64,000 nucleotides of DNA from Prevotella sp. (lineage in GTDB: Bacteria > Bacteroidota > Bacteroidia > Bacteroidales > Bacteroidaceae): contig JAFYYV010000047.1 in NCBI GenBank assembly GCA_017557405.1, positions 23,378 to 87,377 on the forward strand. The letters are read 5' to 3'. Position numbers and translations under genes: made by a program. The notes below the pieces were generated by a model. That model was not told where the DNA came from, searched no databases, and saw only the letters and a program-made list of their open reading frames with translations. Below are positions 16,957-24,675 of the stretch, piece by piece. The stretch's first letter is position 1; every line of letters starts with the position of its first letter.

Positions 16957-16979
16957 CTCTTCTACTGTATTTTCGAGTG

Positions 16980-17010
16980 CAAAGATAATCAAAAACGACA
17001 AAAATGACAA
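16980..17010 (-). promoter_or_regulatory. promoter of the ATP-grasp gene
   Basis: Minus strand: TTG (17008-17010), 20 nt, TATCTTTG (16980-16987). Both boxes match the consensus. It is back to back with the promoter of the divergent ATPase gene. Confidence 0.75.
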
Positions 17011-17026
17011 GAATTTAGAAGATTTT

Positions 17027-17055
17027 GCAATCTGCACTTTGCAATTTGGGATTTT
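17027..17055. repeat. degenerate heptamer array between divergent promoters
   Basis: Reads as consecutive 7-mers GCAATCT, GCACTTT, GCAATTT, GGGATTT. It overlaps the -33 box of the plus-strand promoter. It belongs to the set of period-7 arrays described in the findings. Confidence 0.6.
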
Positions 17056-17068
17056 ATTAGTACCTTTG
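17038..17068 (+). promoter_or_regulatory. promoter of the DUF4143-type ATPase
   Basis: TTTG (17038-17041), 19 nt, TACCTTTG (17061-17068): perfect consensus and spacing. Predicted start near 17075, leader of about 18 nt. Confidence 0.75.
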
Positions 17069-17092
17069 CATTTGATATACACAAATCACAAG

Positions 17093-18280
17093 ATGGAAGC
17101 ATTCTTTCGTACTCATTCCTATTTGGTAGAGCATGTTCATGCTCCTGTGCGTCGTGGCCTCATGGATGAAATTGATTGGAACGACCGAATGATTGGCATC
17201 AAGGGAACGCGAGGTGTGGGTAAGACCACGTTCCTGCTTCAATATGCCAAGGAGAATTTTGACGTCCAAGACCGCCAATGCCTCTACGTGAATATGAACA
17301 ACTTCTATTTCCAAGGGCGCGGAATAGCCGATTTCGCGGGCGATTTTGTGAGACGTGGAGGAAGAGTGTTGTTGATTGACCAAGTGTTCAAACAACCCGA
17401 CTGGAGCAAGGAGCTCAGAAGATGTTACGATTTGTACCCTGAGTTGAAGATTGTTTTCACGGGTTCGAGTGTCATGAGGCTGAAAGAAGAAAACCCCGAG
17501 TTGAACGGTATTGTTCAGAGCTACAATCTTCGTGGATTCTCATTCCGCGAGTTCCTCAACTTGAGGGCTGGCACAAATTTCCAACCGTTTACGCTCGATG
17601 AAATTCTCTTGCATCATGAACGCATCATCAAGGACATTCTGCCCAAAGTTAGTCCGCTTCAGCATTTCCAAGACTACATCCATCATGGTTTCTATCCGTT
17701 CTTCTTGGAACAACGGAATTTCTCGGAGAACTTACTCAAGACGATGAACATGATGACCGAAGTGGACATCTTGCTTATCAAGCAGATTGAATTGAAATAC
17801 CTTACGAAAATCAAGAAGCTTTTCTATCTGTTGGCCGTTGATGGTCCTAAAGCTCCGAATATCAGCCAGTTGGCACAAGACATCGAGACGAGTCGTGCTA
17901 CGGTAATGAACTACATCAAATATCTGGCCGACGCTCGACTCATCAACATCATCTATCCCGTTGGCGAGAAATTCCCCAAGAAGCCATCGAAGGTGATGAT
18001 GCACAACTCGAACCTGATGTACGCCATCTACCCCATCAAGGCCGAGCGCCAGGATGCGATGGAGACTTTCTTTGTGAACTCGCTTTGGAAGGACCACACC
18101 GTGAACCAAGCCGGCAAAGACCTTTATTATATGGTGGACGGCACACGCAAGTTCCGCATATGCGACGCCAAGAGCGAACACAAGATGCGCATCAATCCAG
18201 ATACCATCTACGCCCGATACAACACCGAGGTGGGAAAAGACAATCTGATTCCGCTTTGGTTGTTTGGATTCTTGTACTGA
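17093..18280 (+). CDS. AAA-type ATPase with DUF4143-like C-terminus
   Basis: A 395-residue protein starting MEAFFRTHSYLVEHV. N-terminal P-loop domain: Walker A GTRGVGKTT (about 39-47), Walker B region VLLIDQVFKQPDW (about 96-108), sensor-like VFTGSSVM. The middle contains a winged-helix-like part (ISQLAQDIETSRATVMNYIKY), and the C-terminus is a degenerate nuclease-like DUF4143 region. This is the common AAA_14/DUF4143 family of unknown role, many copies of which occur in Bacteroidales. The residue after the Walker B aspartate is Gln rather than the usual Glu (DQ), so ATP hydrolysis may be impaired. Start chosen from the promoter position and family length. Confidence 0.82.
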   Translation: MEAFFRTHSYLVEHVHAPVRRGLMDEIDWNDRMIGIKGTRGVGKTTFLLQYAKENFDVQDRQCLYVNMNNFYFQGRGIADFAGDFVRRGGRVLLIDQVFKQPDWSKELRRCYDLYPELKIVFTGSSVMRLKEENPELNGIVQSYNLRGFSFREFLNLRAGTNFQPFTLDEILLHHERIIKDILPKVSPLQHFQDYIHHGFYPFFLEQRNFSENLLKTMNMMTEVDILLIKQIELKYLTKIKKLFYLLAVDGPKAPNISQLAQDIETSRATVMNYIKYLADARLINIIYPVGEKFPKKPSKVMMHNSNLMYAIYPIKAERQDAMETFFVNSLWKDHTVNQAGKDLYYMVDGTRKFRICDAKSEHKMRINPDTIYARYNTEVGKDNLIPLWLFGFLY

Positions 18281-18318
18281 CAAGACTACAACAAAACCAC
18301 GCAAAACCGAAAGAAACA

Positions 18319-18350
18319 TTTGGTGGTTTCGTTGAAAAGCAGTAATTTTG
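18319..18350 (+). promoter_or_regulatory. promoter of nifJ
   Basis: TTTG (18319-18322), 20 nt, TAATTTTG (18343-18350), a perfect match. Transcription would start near 18357, giving a leader of about 65 nt. Confidence 0.75.
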
Positions 18351-18422
18351 CGGTTCAATAAGAGAGATACATTGTGAATTGAAGAAAATCATATTATAAC
18401 ACAAGCATTAATTTAAAACAAA

Positions 18423-21400
18423 ATGGCTAAAGAAAAAAAGTTTATCACTTGTGATGGTAACGAGGCCGCCGCTCACGTGAGCTATATGTTCTCGGAAGTC
18501 GCCGCCATCTACCCCATCACTCCGTCTTCGCCTATGGCGGAGCACGTTGACGAATGGGCCGCCCGTGGTCGTAAAAACCTTTGGGGCCAGACCGTAAGTG
18601 TGCAGGAAATGCAATCTGAAGGTGGTGCCGCTGGTGCATTGCACGGTTCGTTGCAAGCTGGTGCCTTGACCACCACGTTCACCGCTTCTCAAGGCTTGCT
18701 GCTCATGATCCCCAACATGTACAAGATTGCTGGTGAGATGCTGCCTTGTGTGTTCGATGTTTCCGCTCGTACACTTGCTTCCCACTCGCTCTGTATCTTT
18801 GGTGACCATCAGGACGTGATGGCTTGCCGTCAGACAGGCTTCGCCATGTTCTGTTCGGGTTCGGTGCAGGAAGTCATGGATTTGACCGCTGTTCCCCACC
18901 TCGCCACGTTGAAGACGGAGATTCCATTTGTGAACTTCTTCGATGGATTCCGCACTTCTCATGAGTATCACAAGATTGAGGTCATGGATCAAGAGGAAAT
19001 CGCCAAGCTCGTCGATTCTGCTGATGTTGAGCGTTTCCGCAACCGCGCCCTTTCTCCTGAGCGTCCAATGACTCGTGGTACCGCTGAGAACCCCGAGACA
19101 TTCTTCACTCATCGTGAAGCTTGCAATGCCGCTTACGACAAAGTGCCCGAGGTGGTAGAGGCTTACATGAAGAAGATCAGCGAAATTACTGGTCGTGAGT
19201 ACCACCTCTTCGACTACTACGGAGCCAAAGATGCCGATCGCGTTATTATTCTTATGGGTTCTGCCACAGAGGCTGCTCGCGAAGCCATTGACTACCTGAC
19301 CGCTCAGGGTGAGAAGGTTGGTATGGTTGCCGTTCACCTCTATCGTCCGTTCTCAGTGAAGCACCTGCTTGCTGCTGTTCCTAAGACAGCCAAGCGCATC
19401 GCTGTGCTCGACCGCACCAAGGAGCCCGGAGCAGAGGGTGAGCCTTTGTATCTTGATGTGAAGAGCGCCTTCTACGATGTAGAGGACAAGCCGCTGATTG
19501 TTGGTGGTCGCTATGGTCTCGGTTCTTCCGATACCACTCCTGCCAAGATCATCGCTGTGTTCAAGAACCTTGCTCTCAACGAGCCGAAGAATCACTTCAC
19601 CGTTGGTATCGTTGATGATGTAACCTTCACTTCTCTCCCAGAAGAAGAGGAAATCGCAATGGGTGGTGCTGGCATGTTCCAAGCCAAGTTCTATGGTTTG
19701 GGTGCTGATGGTACCGTTGGTGCTAACAAGAACTCTGTGAAGATCATTGGTGACTCTACCGACAAGTATTGCCAGGCTTACTTCTCTTACGACTCCAAGA
19801 AGTCGGGTGGTTTCACCTGTTCTCACCTCCGTTTCGGTGACACCCCGATTCGTTCGACCTATCTGGTGACCACACCTAACTTCGTGGCTTGCCACGTTCA
19901 GGCTTACCTTCACATGTACGATGTGACTCGTGGTTTGCAGAAGAATGGAACGTTCCTGTTGAACACCATCTTCGAAGGCGATGAGTTGGCTAACTTCATG
20001 CCTAATAAGGTGAAGCGCTATTTCGCTCAGAACAACATCACGGTTTACACCATCAACGCAACCAAGATTGCTCAGGAGATTGGTCTCGGCAACCGCACGA
20101 ACACTATCCTCCAATCGGCATTCTTCCGTATCACGGGCGTGATTCCTGTGGAGTTGGCCGTTGAGCAGATGAAGAAGTTCATCGTGAAGTCTTACGGTAA
20201 GAAGGGTGAAGACGTTGTGAACATGAACTATGCAGCCGTTGATCGTGGTGATGAATACAAGCAGTTCCCCGTTGATCCCGCATGGGCAAATCTTGCTGAT
20301 GATGCCGAGAAGGCCGATGATGCTCCCGCATTCGTGAAAGAGCTTGTTCGTCCTATCAACGCTCAAGCAGGTGACCTGTTGAAGGTTAGCGACTTCGTGA
20401 AGTTCGACACCGTTGATGGTTCATGGGCAAATGGCACTGCTGCATATGAGAAGCGTGGTGTGGAAGCCTTCGTTCCCGTTTGGAATTCTGAGAATTGTAT
20501 CCAGTGTAACAAGTGTGCATTTGTTTGTCCTCACGCTGCCATTCGTCCGTTCGTTTTGACTGACGAGGAGTTGGCTGGTTTCAACAACTTCGACACCATC
20601 GAAATGAAGGCTCCTGCAGCCATGAAGGGTATGCACTTCCGCATTGAGACCTCTGTACTCGACTGTCTGGGATGTGGCAACTGTGCTGACGTCTGCCCGG
20701 GTAATCCTAAGTTGGGCAAAGCCCTCAAGATGGTTCCGTTCAATCCCGATGCAGAGGATATGAAGCAGGAAGCCAAGAATTGGGACAAGCTCGTGAAGGA
20801 TGTTACCTCCAAGCAAGACCTCGTCGACATCAAGGGCAACGTGAAGAACTCACAGTTCGCACAGCCGCTCTTCGAGTTCTCGGGCGCATGCTCTGGTTGC
20901 GGTGAGACTCCTTATGTGAAGCTCATCTCCCAGCTCTTCGGTGACCGCCAGATGATTGCCAACGCTACAGGTTGCTCGTCCATCTATTCTGCTTCCATCC
21001 CCTCTTCACCCTACACTAAGAATGCAAAGGGACAAGGTCCTGCCTTCGACAACTCGTTGTTCGAGGACTTCTGCGAGTTCGGTATGGGTATGGTGCTCGG
21101 AAACAAGAAGATGAAGGAGCGTGTGGTGATGCTGCTCAAGCAGATGATTGAAAGCGACAAGACCAGCGATGAATACAAGGCTCTTGCACAAGAGTGGATT
21201 GACAACAAGGATGATGCCGACAAGACCAAGGAGATAGCTCCGAAGCTTCGTGCTTGCATCGCTGAGAGTGCTGCCAAGGGCTGTCCTGTATGCAAGGAAT
21301 TGCAGACCCTCGACCACTATCTTGTGAAGCGTAGCCAGTGGATCATCGGTGGTGACGGTGCTTCTTACGACATCGGTTACGGTGGTCTCGACCATGTGAT

Positions 21401-22004
21401 TGCTTCTGGCGAGGATGTGAACCTGCTCGTGCTCGATACTGAGGTTTACTCCAACACGGGTGGTCAGTCTTCGAAGGCTACTCCGCTTGGTGCCATCGCT
21501 CAGTTTGCCGCACAAGGTAAGCGCATCCGCAAGAAGGACCTCGGTATGATTGCCACTTCTTATGGTTATGTATACGTCGCTCAGGTTGCTATGGGTGCCG
21601 ACAATGCCCAGTGCTTGAAGGCTATCCGTGAGGCAGAGGCATATCCTGGACCATCACTCGTCATCGCATACGCTCCCTGTATCAACCACGGTTTGAAGAT
21701 CAAGGGTGGCATGGGACGTTCGCAGGCTGAGGAAGGTCGTGCCGTTGAGTGTGGCTACTGGCACTTGTGGCGTTACAACCCCGCTCTTGCTGACGAAGGT
21801 AAGAATCCGTTCAGCCTTGACTCCAAGGAGCCGCAATGGGAGAAGTTCCGCGACTTCCTGCTCGGTGAGGTTCGCTATCTGTCAGTTCAGAAGGCTTATC
21901 CCAACGAGGCCGACGAGCTCTTCGCAGAGGCAGAGCGTATGGCTAAGCTTCGTTACCAGAGCTATGTGCGCAAGTCGAAAGAGGACTGGAGCGAGATTAT
22001 CTAA
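18423..22004 (+). CDS. nifJ: pyruvate:ferredoxin (flavodoxin) oxidoreductase
   Basis: A 1193-residue one-chain PFOR that oxidises pyruvate with CoA to acetyl-CoA and CO2, reducing ferredoxin. All domains are present in order: pyrimidine-binding domain with the substrate loop YPITPSSPMAEH (about 31-42), CoA-binding/transketolase-C part, the 2[4Fe-4S] ferredoxin domain (C692/C695/C698/C702 and C748/C751/C754/C758), the third cluster starting CSGCGE (about 823), and the thiamine diphosphate domain with GGDGASYDIGYGG and LDTEVYSNTGGQSSK (about 973-1017). Length is standard. Cytoplasmic. Its codon use is strongly biased, as in highly expressed genes. Own promoter and terminator, so monocistronic. 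The reduced ferredoxin is a plausible electron donor for the Rnf complex at 44567-49723. Confidence 0.97.
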   Translation: MAKEKKFITCDGNEAAAHVSYMFSEVAAIYPITPSSPMAEHVDEWAARGRKNLWGQTVSVQEMQSEGGAAGALHGSLQAGALTTTFTASQGLLLMIPNMYKIAGEMLPCVFDVSARTLASHSLCIFGDHQDVMACRQTGFAMFCSGSVQEVMDLTAVPHLATLKTEIPFVNFFDGFRTSHEYHKIEVMDQEEIAKLVDSADVERFRNRALSPERPMTRGTAENPETFFTHREACNAAYDKVPEVVEAYMKKISEITGREYHLFDYYGAKDADRVIILMGSATEAAREAIDYLTAQGEKVGMVAVHLYRPFSVKHLLAAVPKTAKRIAVLDRTKEPGAEGEPLYLDVKSAFYDVEDKPLIVGGRYGLGSSDTTPAKIIAVFKNLALNEPKNHFTVGIVDDVTFTSLPEEEEIAMGGAGMFQAKFYGLGADGTVGANKNSVKIIGDSTDKYCQAYFSYDSKKSGGFTCSHLRFGDTPIRSTYLVTTPNFVACHVQAYLHMYDVTRGLQKNGTFLLNTIFEGDELANFMPNKVKRYFAQNNITVYTINATKIAQEIGLGNRTNTILQSAFFRITGVIPVELAVEQMKKFIVKSYGKKGEDVVNMNYAAVDRGDEYKQFPVDPAWANLADDAEKADDAPAFVKELVRPINAQAGDLLKVSDFVKFDTVDGSWANGTAAYEKRGVEAFVPVWNSENCIQCNKCAFVCPHAAIRPFVLTDEELAGFNNFDTIEMKAPAAMKGMHFRIETSVLDCLGCGNCADVCPGNPKLGKALKMVPFNPDAEDMKQEAKNWDKLVKDVTSKQDLVDIKGNVKNSQFAQPLFEFSGACSGCGETPYVKLISQLFGDRQMIANATGCSSIYSASIPSSPYTKNAKGQGPAFDNSLFEDFCEFGMGMVLGNKKMKERVVMLLKQMIESDKTSDEYKALAQEWIDNKDDADKTKEIAPKLRACIAESAAKGCPVCKELQTLDHYLVKRSQWIIGGDGASYDIGYGGLDHVIASGEDVNLLVLDTEVYSNTGGQSSKATPLGAIAQFAAQGKRIRKKDLGMIATSYGYVYVAQVAMGADNAQCLKAIREAEAYPGPSLVIAYAPCINHGLKIKGGMGRSQAEEGRAVECGYWHLWRYNPALADEGKNPFSLDSKEPQWEKFRDFLLGEVRYLSVQKAYPNEADELFAEAERMAKLRYQSYVRKSKEDWSEII

Positions 22005-22032
22005 GCCTCTCGAAGCTTATCCACCAACAAAT

Positions 22033-22067
22033 AAGAGCATCCGAATCAGTTCGGGTGCTCTTTGTTT
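22033..22067 (+). terminator. terminator of nifJ
   Basis: AGAGCATCCGAA, four-base loop, TTCGGGTGCTCT (one G-U), then TTTGTTTTTG, about 30 bp after the stop. Confidence 0.88.
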
Positions 22068-22124
22068 TTGGAGTGAATAGAACATTCGACGCAAACTATA
22101 ATTCTGAGCATTACGGACAAATAA

Positions 22125-22210
22125 TTCATTTACACGTTTGCCCATTCGTTTAAGTAGGCAGCTCACCATACCACTACCGCCAAATGCATCAAGTACAGAA
22201 TGAAACTCGT
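22125..22210 (-). pseudogene. fragment of a D12-type DNA adenine methyltransferase
   Basis: On the minus strand the frame reads EFHSVLDAFGGSGMVSCLL then KRMGKRVNE. 'VLDAFGGSGMVS' is the SAM-binding motif I of class D12 N6-adenine methyltransferases in Bacteroidetes and their phages. There is a stop codon just upstream in frame and no recognisable DPPY motif downstream, so only about 28 codons of the gene survive. It lies in the 355-bp gap between the nifJ terminator and the next gene, which otherwise shows only the promoter at its right end. Confidence 0.45.
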
Positions 22211-22385
22211 AACCTCCCTAACAATTATACAACCTAGGAAGAAATGACTATTCATATTACTTCTTCATACTCTGCTCATTCATAAATCTTATATCGGAGG
22301 CGGGATAAATGTTGAATTGCGAACGTTTTGTAAAGTACTGCTAATGAGCATATTACAAATTGCACAATTTTTGCGCAATAAAAAA

Positions 22386-22417
22386 TTTGGAGGAAATGAT
22401 AGTTTTCCTTATCTTTG
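22386..22417 (+). promoter_or_regulatory. promoter of the TPR regulator gene
   Basis: TTTG (22386-22389), 20 nt, TATCTTTG (22410-22417), perfect. The ATG begins five bases later, so the transcript is probably leaderless. Confidence 0.72.
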
Positions 22418-22422
22418 CAAAC

Positions 22423-24075
22423 ATGAAACTAAAGTGGATTCTGCTAACACTCGTCCTCTTCGTCCTGACGGCCTGCACAGCCGACCATGAGGCAATGCGA
22501 CAGCGGCTGAAGTACCTCAGCGACTGCAACCGTGCCGACACCGTGTTCACAGGCCGGTGGCTCCCCACCGTTGATTCCCTTGTGGTTTACTTCGACCGTC
22601 ACGGCTCGGCAAACGACCGCATGATGGCCCACTATGTGCAGGGGCGCGTCTACCACGATATGGGCGAAGCCCCTCAGGCACTGGAGTGTTACCAGAGAGC
22701 CGCCGAGCAAGCAGACACCACTCGCTCGGACTGCGATCTCTACACGCTTTATGCTATATATGGTCAGATGTCTGTACTCTTCCATTCGCAGTTCCTTCCC
22801 GATGATGAAATGCAGGCATTACAAATGTCAGAGTGGATAGCACGCAAAAATAGCGATACTATTGCAGCTATTAAAGCATACGAATTAAGAATCAGACCTT
22901 ATTCTTTGAAAGGCGAAAAGGACAGTATGATCTTCATCATGAAGAATGCCAGAAAGCAGTATTTATTAGCAAAGGATACTGCACATGCTGCCACGGCAAT
23001 CTATGCTGCAATAAGTATTTATCTTGATTGCCATAATTATTCTGAGGCAAAACAGTTGTTGGATATCTATGAAAAAGAATCAAGTAATTTTGATGAAGAT
23101 GGCAAACTAATAAAAGGCGAATTGTATTATTATGACAAGGGCCGTTATTTGTTAGAAATAGGCAAGACTGCAGAAGCAAAACAATACTTTGAAAAGATAT
23201 CTGATAGAGGGTTGTATGAAGCAAAGTTTCGTGGACTACTCTCAGTCTACGAGAAGCAGGGCACCCCAGACTCTATTTCTAAATTTGCCAAACTTTTTGC
23301 TGCTGCCAACGACTCCAGTTTTTTATATGTCAACCAACAACAGGTGGAACAGGTTCGAGCAAACTATAATTATCATCACCAGCAGCAGATGGCAGAGAAA
23401 AGGAAGCAAGAAGCGAGGAATTGGATGATAGGAGTCATTGGAACTGTCATGACCGCGTTGCTGTTGATTGCTATCCTTATATTATTGTTTTATCGTTTTA
23501 AGGTAAGGCAGCTTGAGGAAATAAGCGACTTGAGGGAAACTAAGGAGAATCTGGAACAGTTGTTGGCAGAAAAGGAAGTGACCTCTGAAGAAATAAGAAA
23601 GGAAATCGTCCGGTTGAACAATAAGAACTCCAGCAATTCAAAGAGACACAAGGAAAACGTCAGCAGATTGCAAGTACAGATAGAAACCCTGCAGAAGAAG
23701 CTACTGGATAGCATACAGACAGCAGAGACTGATCCTAGTTTTGAACACTTGATAGTCGATTTCAAGAACAGGTTGCTGGAATATCATAAAGGCGATAAAC
23801 CACCGACTGAATCAGAATGGGCGCAGCTGAAAAAAGCTTTTTCTTACAACCATCGTAGCGGTTACCTGCTGGTTACGTCACCACGTAACATGACGGAAGA
23901 GCAAATCCGCGTATGCCTGATGACGATGTTGAGGATCAGTGAGAGCATGATGGCCTTTGCCCTTGATACTGACGGTAGACGCGTTGACAGAGTTAAGCGT
24001 CAGGCAAACAAGAAACTCTTCGGTGAAGACAATGCAAGGACGTTGAAGAGCAACCTTCAGCCATATTACCCATAG
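22423..24075 (+). CDS. membrane-anchored TPR/coiled-coil protein, likely regulator
   Basis: A 550-residue protein. It starts with a lipoprotein-like signal (MKLKWILLTLVLFVLTAC), followed by about 310 residues of helical tetratricopeptide-type repeats (MAHYVQGRVYHDMGEAPQAL is typical), one transmembrane helix at about 334-356 (WMIGVIGTVMTALLLIAILI), a coiled coil of about 80 residues, and a C-terminal helical domain ending VDRVKRQANKKLFGEDNARTL. The last part resembles the degenerate HTH at the end of many Bacteroidales TPR regulators. It would sense something outside the cytoplasm and act inside. It precedes the peptide cluster in the same direction but has its own promoter, so it may control the cluster; this is inference from position. 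Confidence 0.65.
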   Translation: MKLKWILLTLVLFVLTACTADHEAMRQRLKYLSDCNRADTVFTGRWLPTVDSLVVYFDRHGSANDRMMAHYVQGRVYHDMGEAPQALECYQRAAEQADTTRSDCDLYTLYAIYGQMSVLFHSQFLPDDEMQALQMSEWIARKNSDTIAAIKAYELRIRPYSLKGEKDSMIFIMKNARKQYLLAKDTAHAATAIYAAISIYLDCHNYSEAKQLLDIYEKESSNFDEDGKLIKGELYYYDKGRYLLEIGKTAEAKQYFEKISDRGLYEAKFRGLLSVYEKQGTPDSISKFAKLFAAANDSSFLYVNQQQVEQVRANYNYHHQQQMAEKRKQEARNWMIGVIGTVMTALLLIAILILLFYRFKVRQLEEISDLRETKENLEQLLAEKEVTSEEIRKEIVRLNNKNSSNSKRHKENVSRLQVQIETLQKKLLDSIQTAETDPSFEHLIVDFKNRLLEYHKGDKPPTESEWAQLKKAFSYNHRSGYLLVTSPRNMTEEQIRVCLMTMLRISESMMAFALDTDGRRVDRVKRQANKKLFGEDNARTLKSNLQPYYP

Positions 24076-24182
24076 GCGGATCCGAAGGGTGTAGAAATGT
24101 GTAGATATTTTGTTCAAGTTGATAATCAATGAGTTAGGGCGGAGGGTGTAGATAAGTGTAGATTTTTTCTGATATTTTTTTG

Positions 24183-24213
24183 TTTGAGCATTTTTCTTTT
24201 TACAATATCTTTA
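24183..24213 (+). promoter_or_regulatory. promoter of the peptide cluster
   Basis: TTTG (24183-24186), 19 nt, TATCTTTA (24206-24213): seven of eight -7 positions. Start near 24220, leader about 25 nt before the DUF3244 gene. Confidence 0.55.
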
Positions 24214-24244
24214 CAACCAGTAAAACCAATTATTGCAAAGAATT

Positions 24245-24613
24245 ATGAAGAGAAAAATTTTGTTACTCATTGCCATTGTAAGTATGACATTCACATCATT
24301 CTGTTATGCAAGTGAGGCTGGAGAACCTATATCCTTAGAAGGAGGGTATATAGATCCGACATCTCCACATGATGATCCCCACAAAGGCCCCGTTCTGGTT
24401 CCTGAGGTCTCTCTTGATGACCACACGCTGTACTTCTTCACTCCGTGTGACGGCTACACGCTGAACCTCGTGGACGAGAATGATGTAGTGGTCTACACCA
24501 TCGTGATTCCCACAGGTACTACCTCATGGGTACTTCCTGCAACCCTCTCTGGCGAGTATGAACTCCAGCTTATCAATGGCAACTACTGCTTCTGGGGGAT
24601 GATTACTTTATAA
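24245..24613 (+). CDS. DUF3244-like secreted protein
   Basis: A 122-residue exported protein: signal peptide MKRKILLLIAIVSMTFTSFCYA, a short Pro/Asp/His-rich linker, then a compact Ig-like beta domain (LVPEVSLDDHTLYFFTPCDGYTLNLVDEN... ending GEYELQLINGNYCFWGMITL). This is the DUF3244 pattern of Bacteroidales. Two cysteines in the mature part may form a disulfide. Function unknown; it is the first gene of the apparent peptide-cluster transcript, 62 bp ahead of the VKOR gene, and might be an immunity or accessory factor. A start four codons upstream (24233) is possible. Confidence 0.65.
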   Translation: MKRKILLLIAIVSMTFTSFCYASEAGEPISLEGGYIDPTSPHDDPHKGPVLVPEVSLDDHTLYFFTPCDGYTLNLVDENDVVVYTIVIPTGTTSWVLPATLSGEYELQLINGNYCFWGMITL

Positions 24614-24675
24614 ATTAATGTAGCAAGCCATAAGTGCAAGTAATTCTTTTCAAGCATATTCTGTTTTTATCCACG

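Noticed and set aside
18408-20366. Two open frames of over 300 codons antisense to nifJ
   Set aside because: nifJ is complete and highly biased in codon use; the antisense frames are low in complexity and have no known fold.
22081-22385. A full small gene between nifJ and the TPR regulator
   Set aside because: All frames are short or interrupted; only the methyltransferase-like fragment shows protein character.
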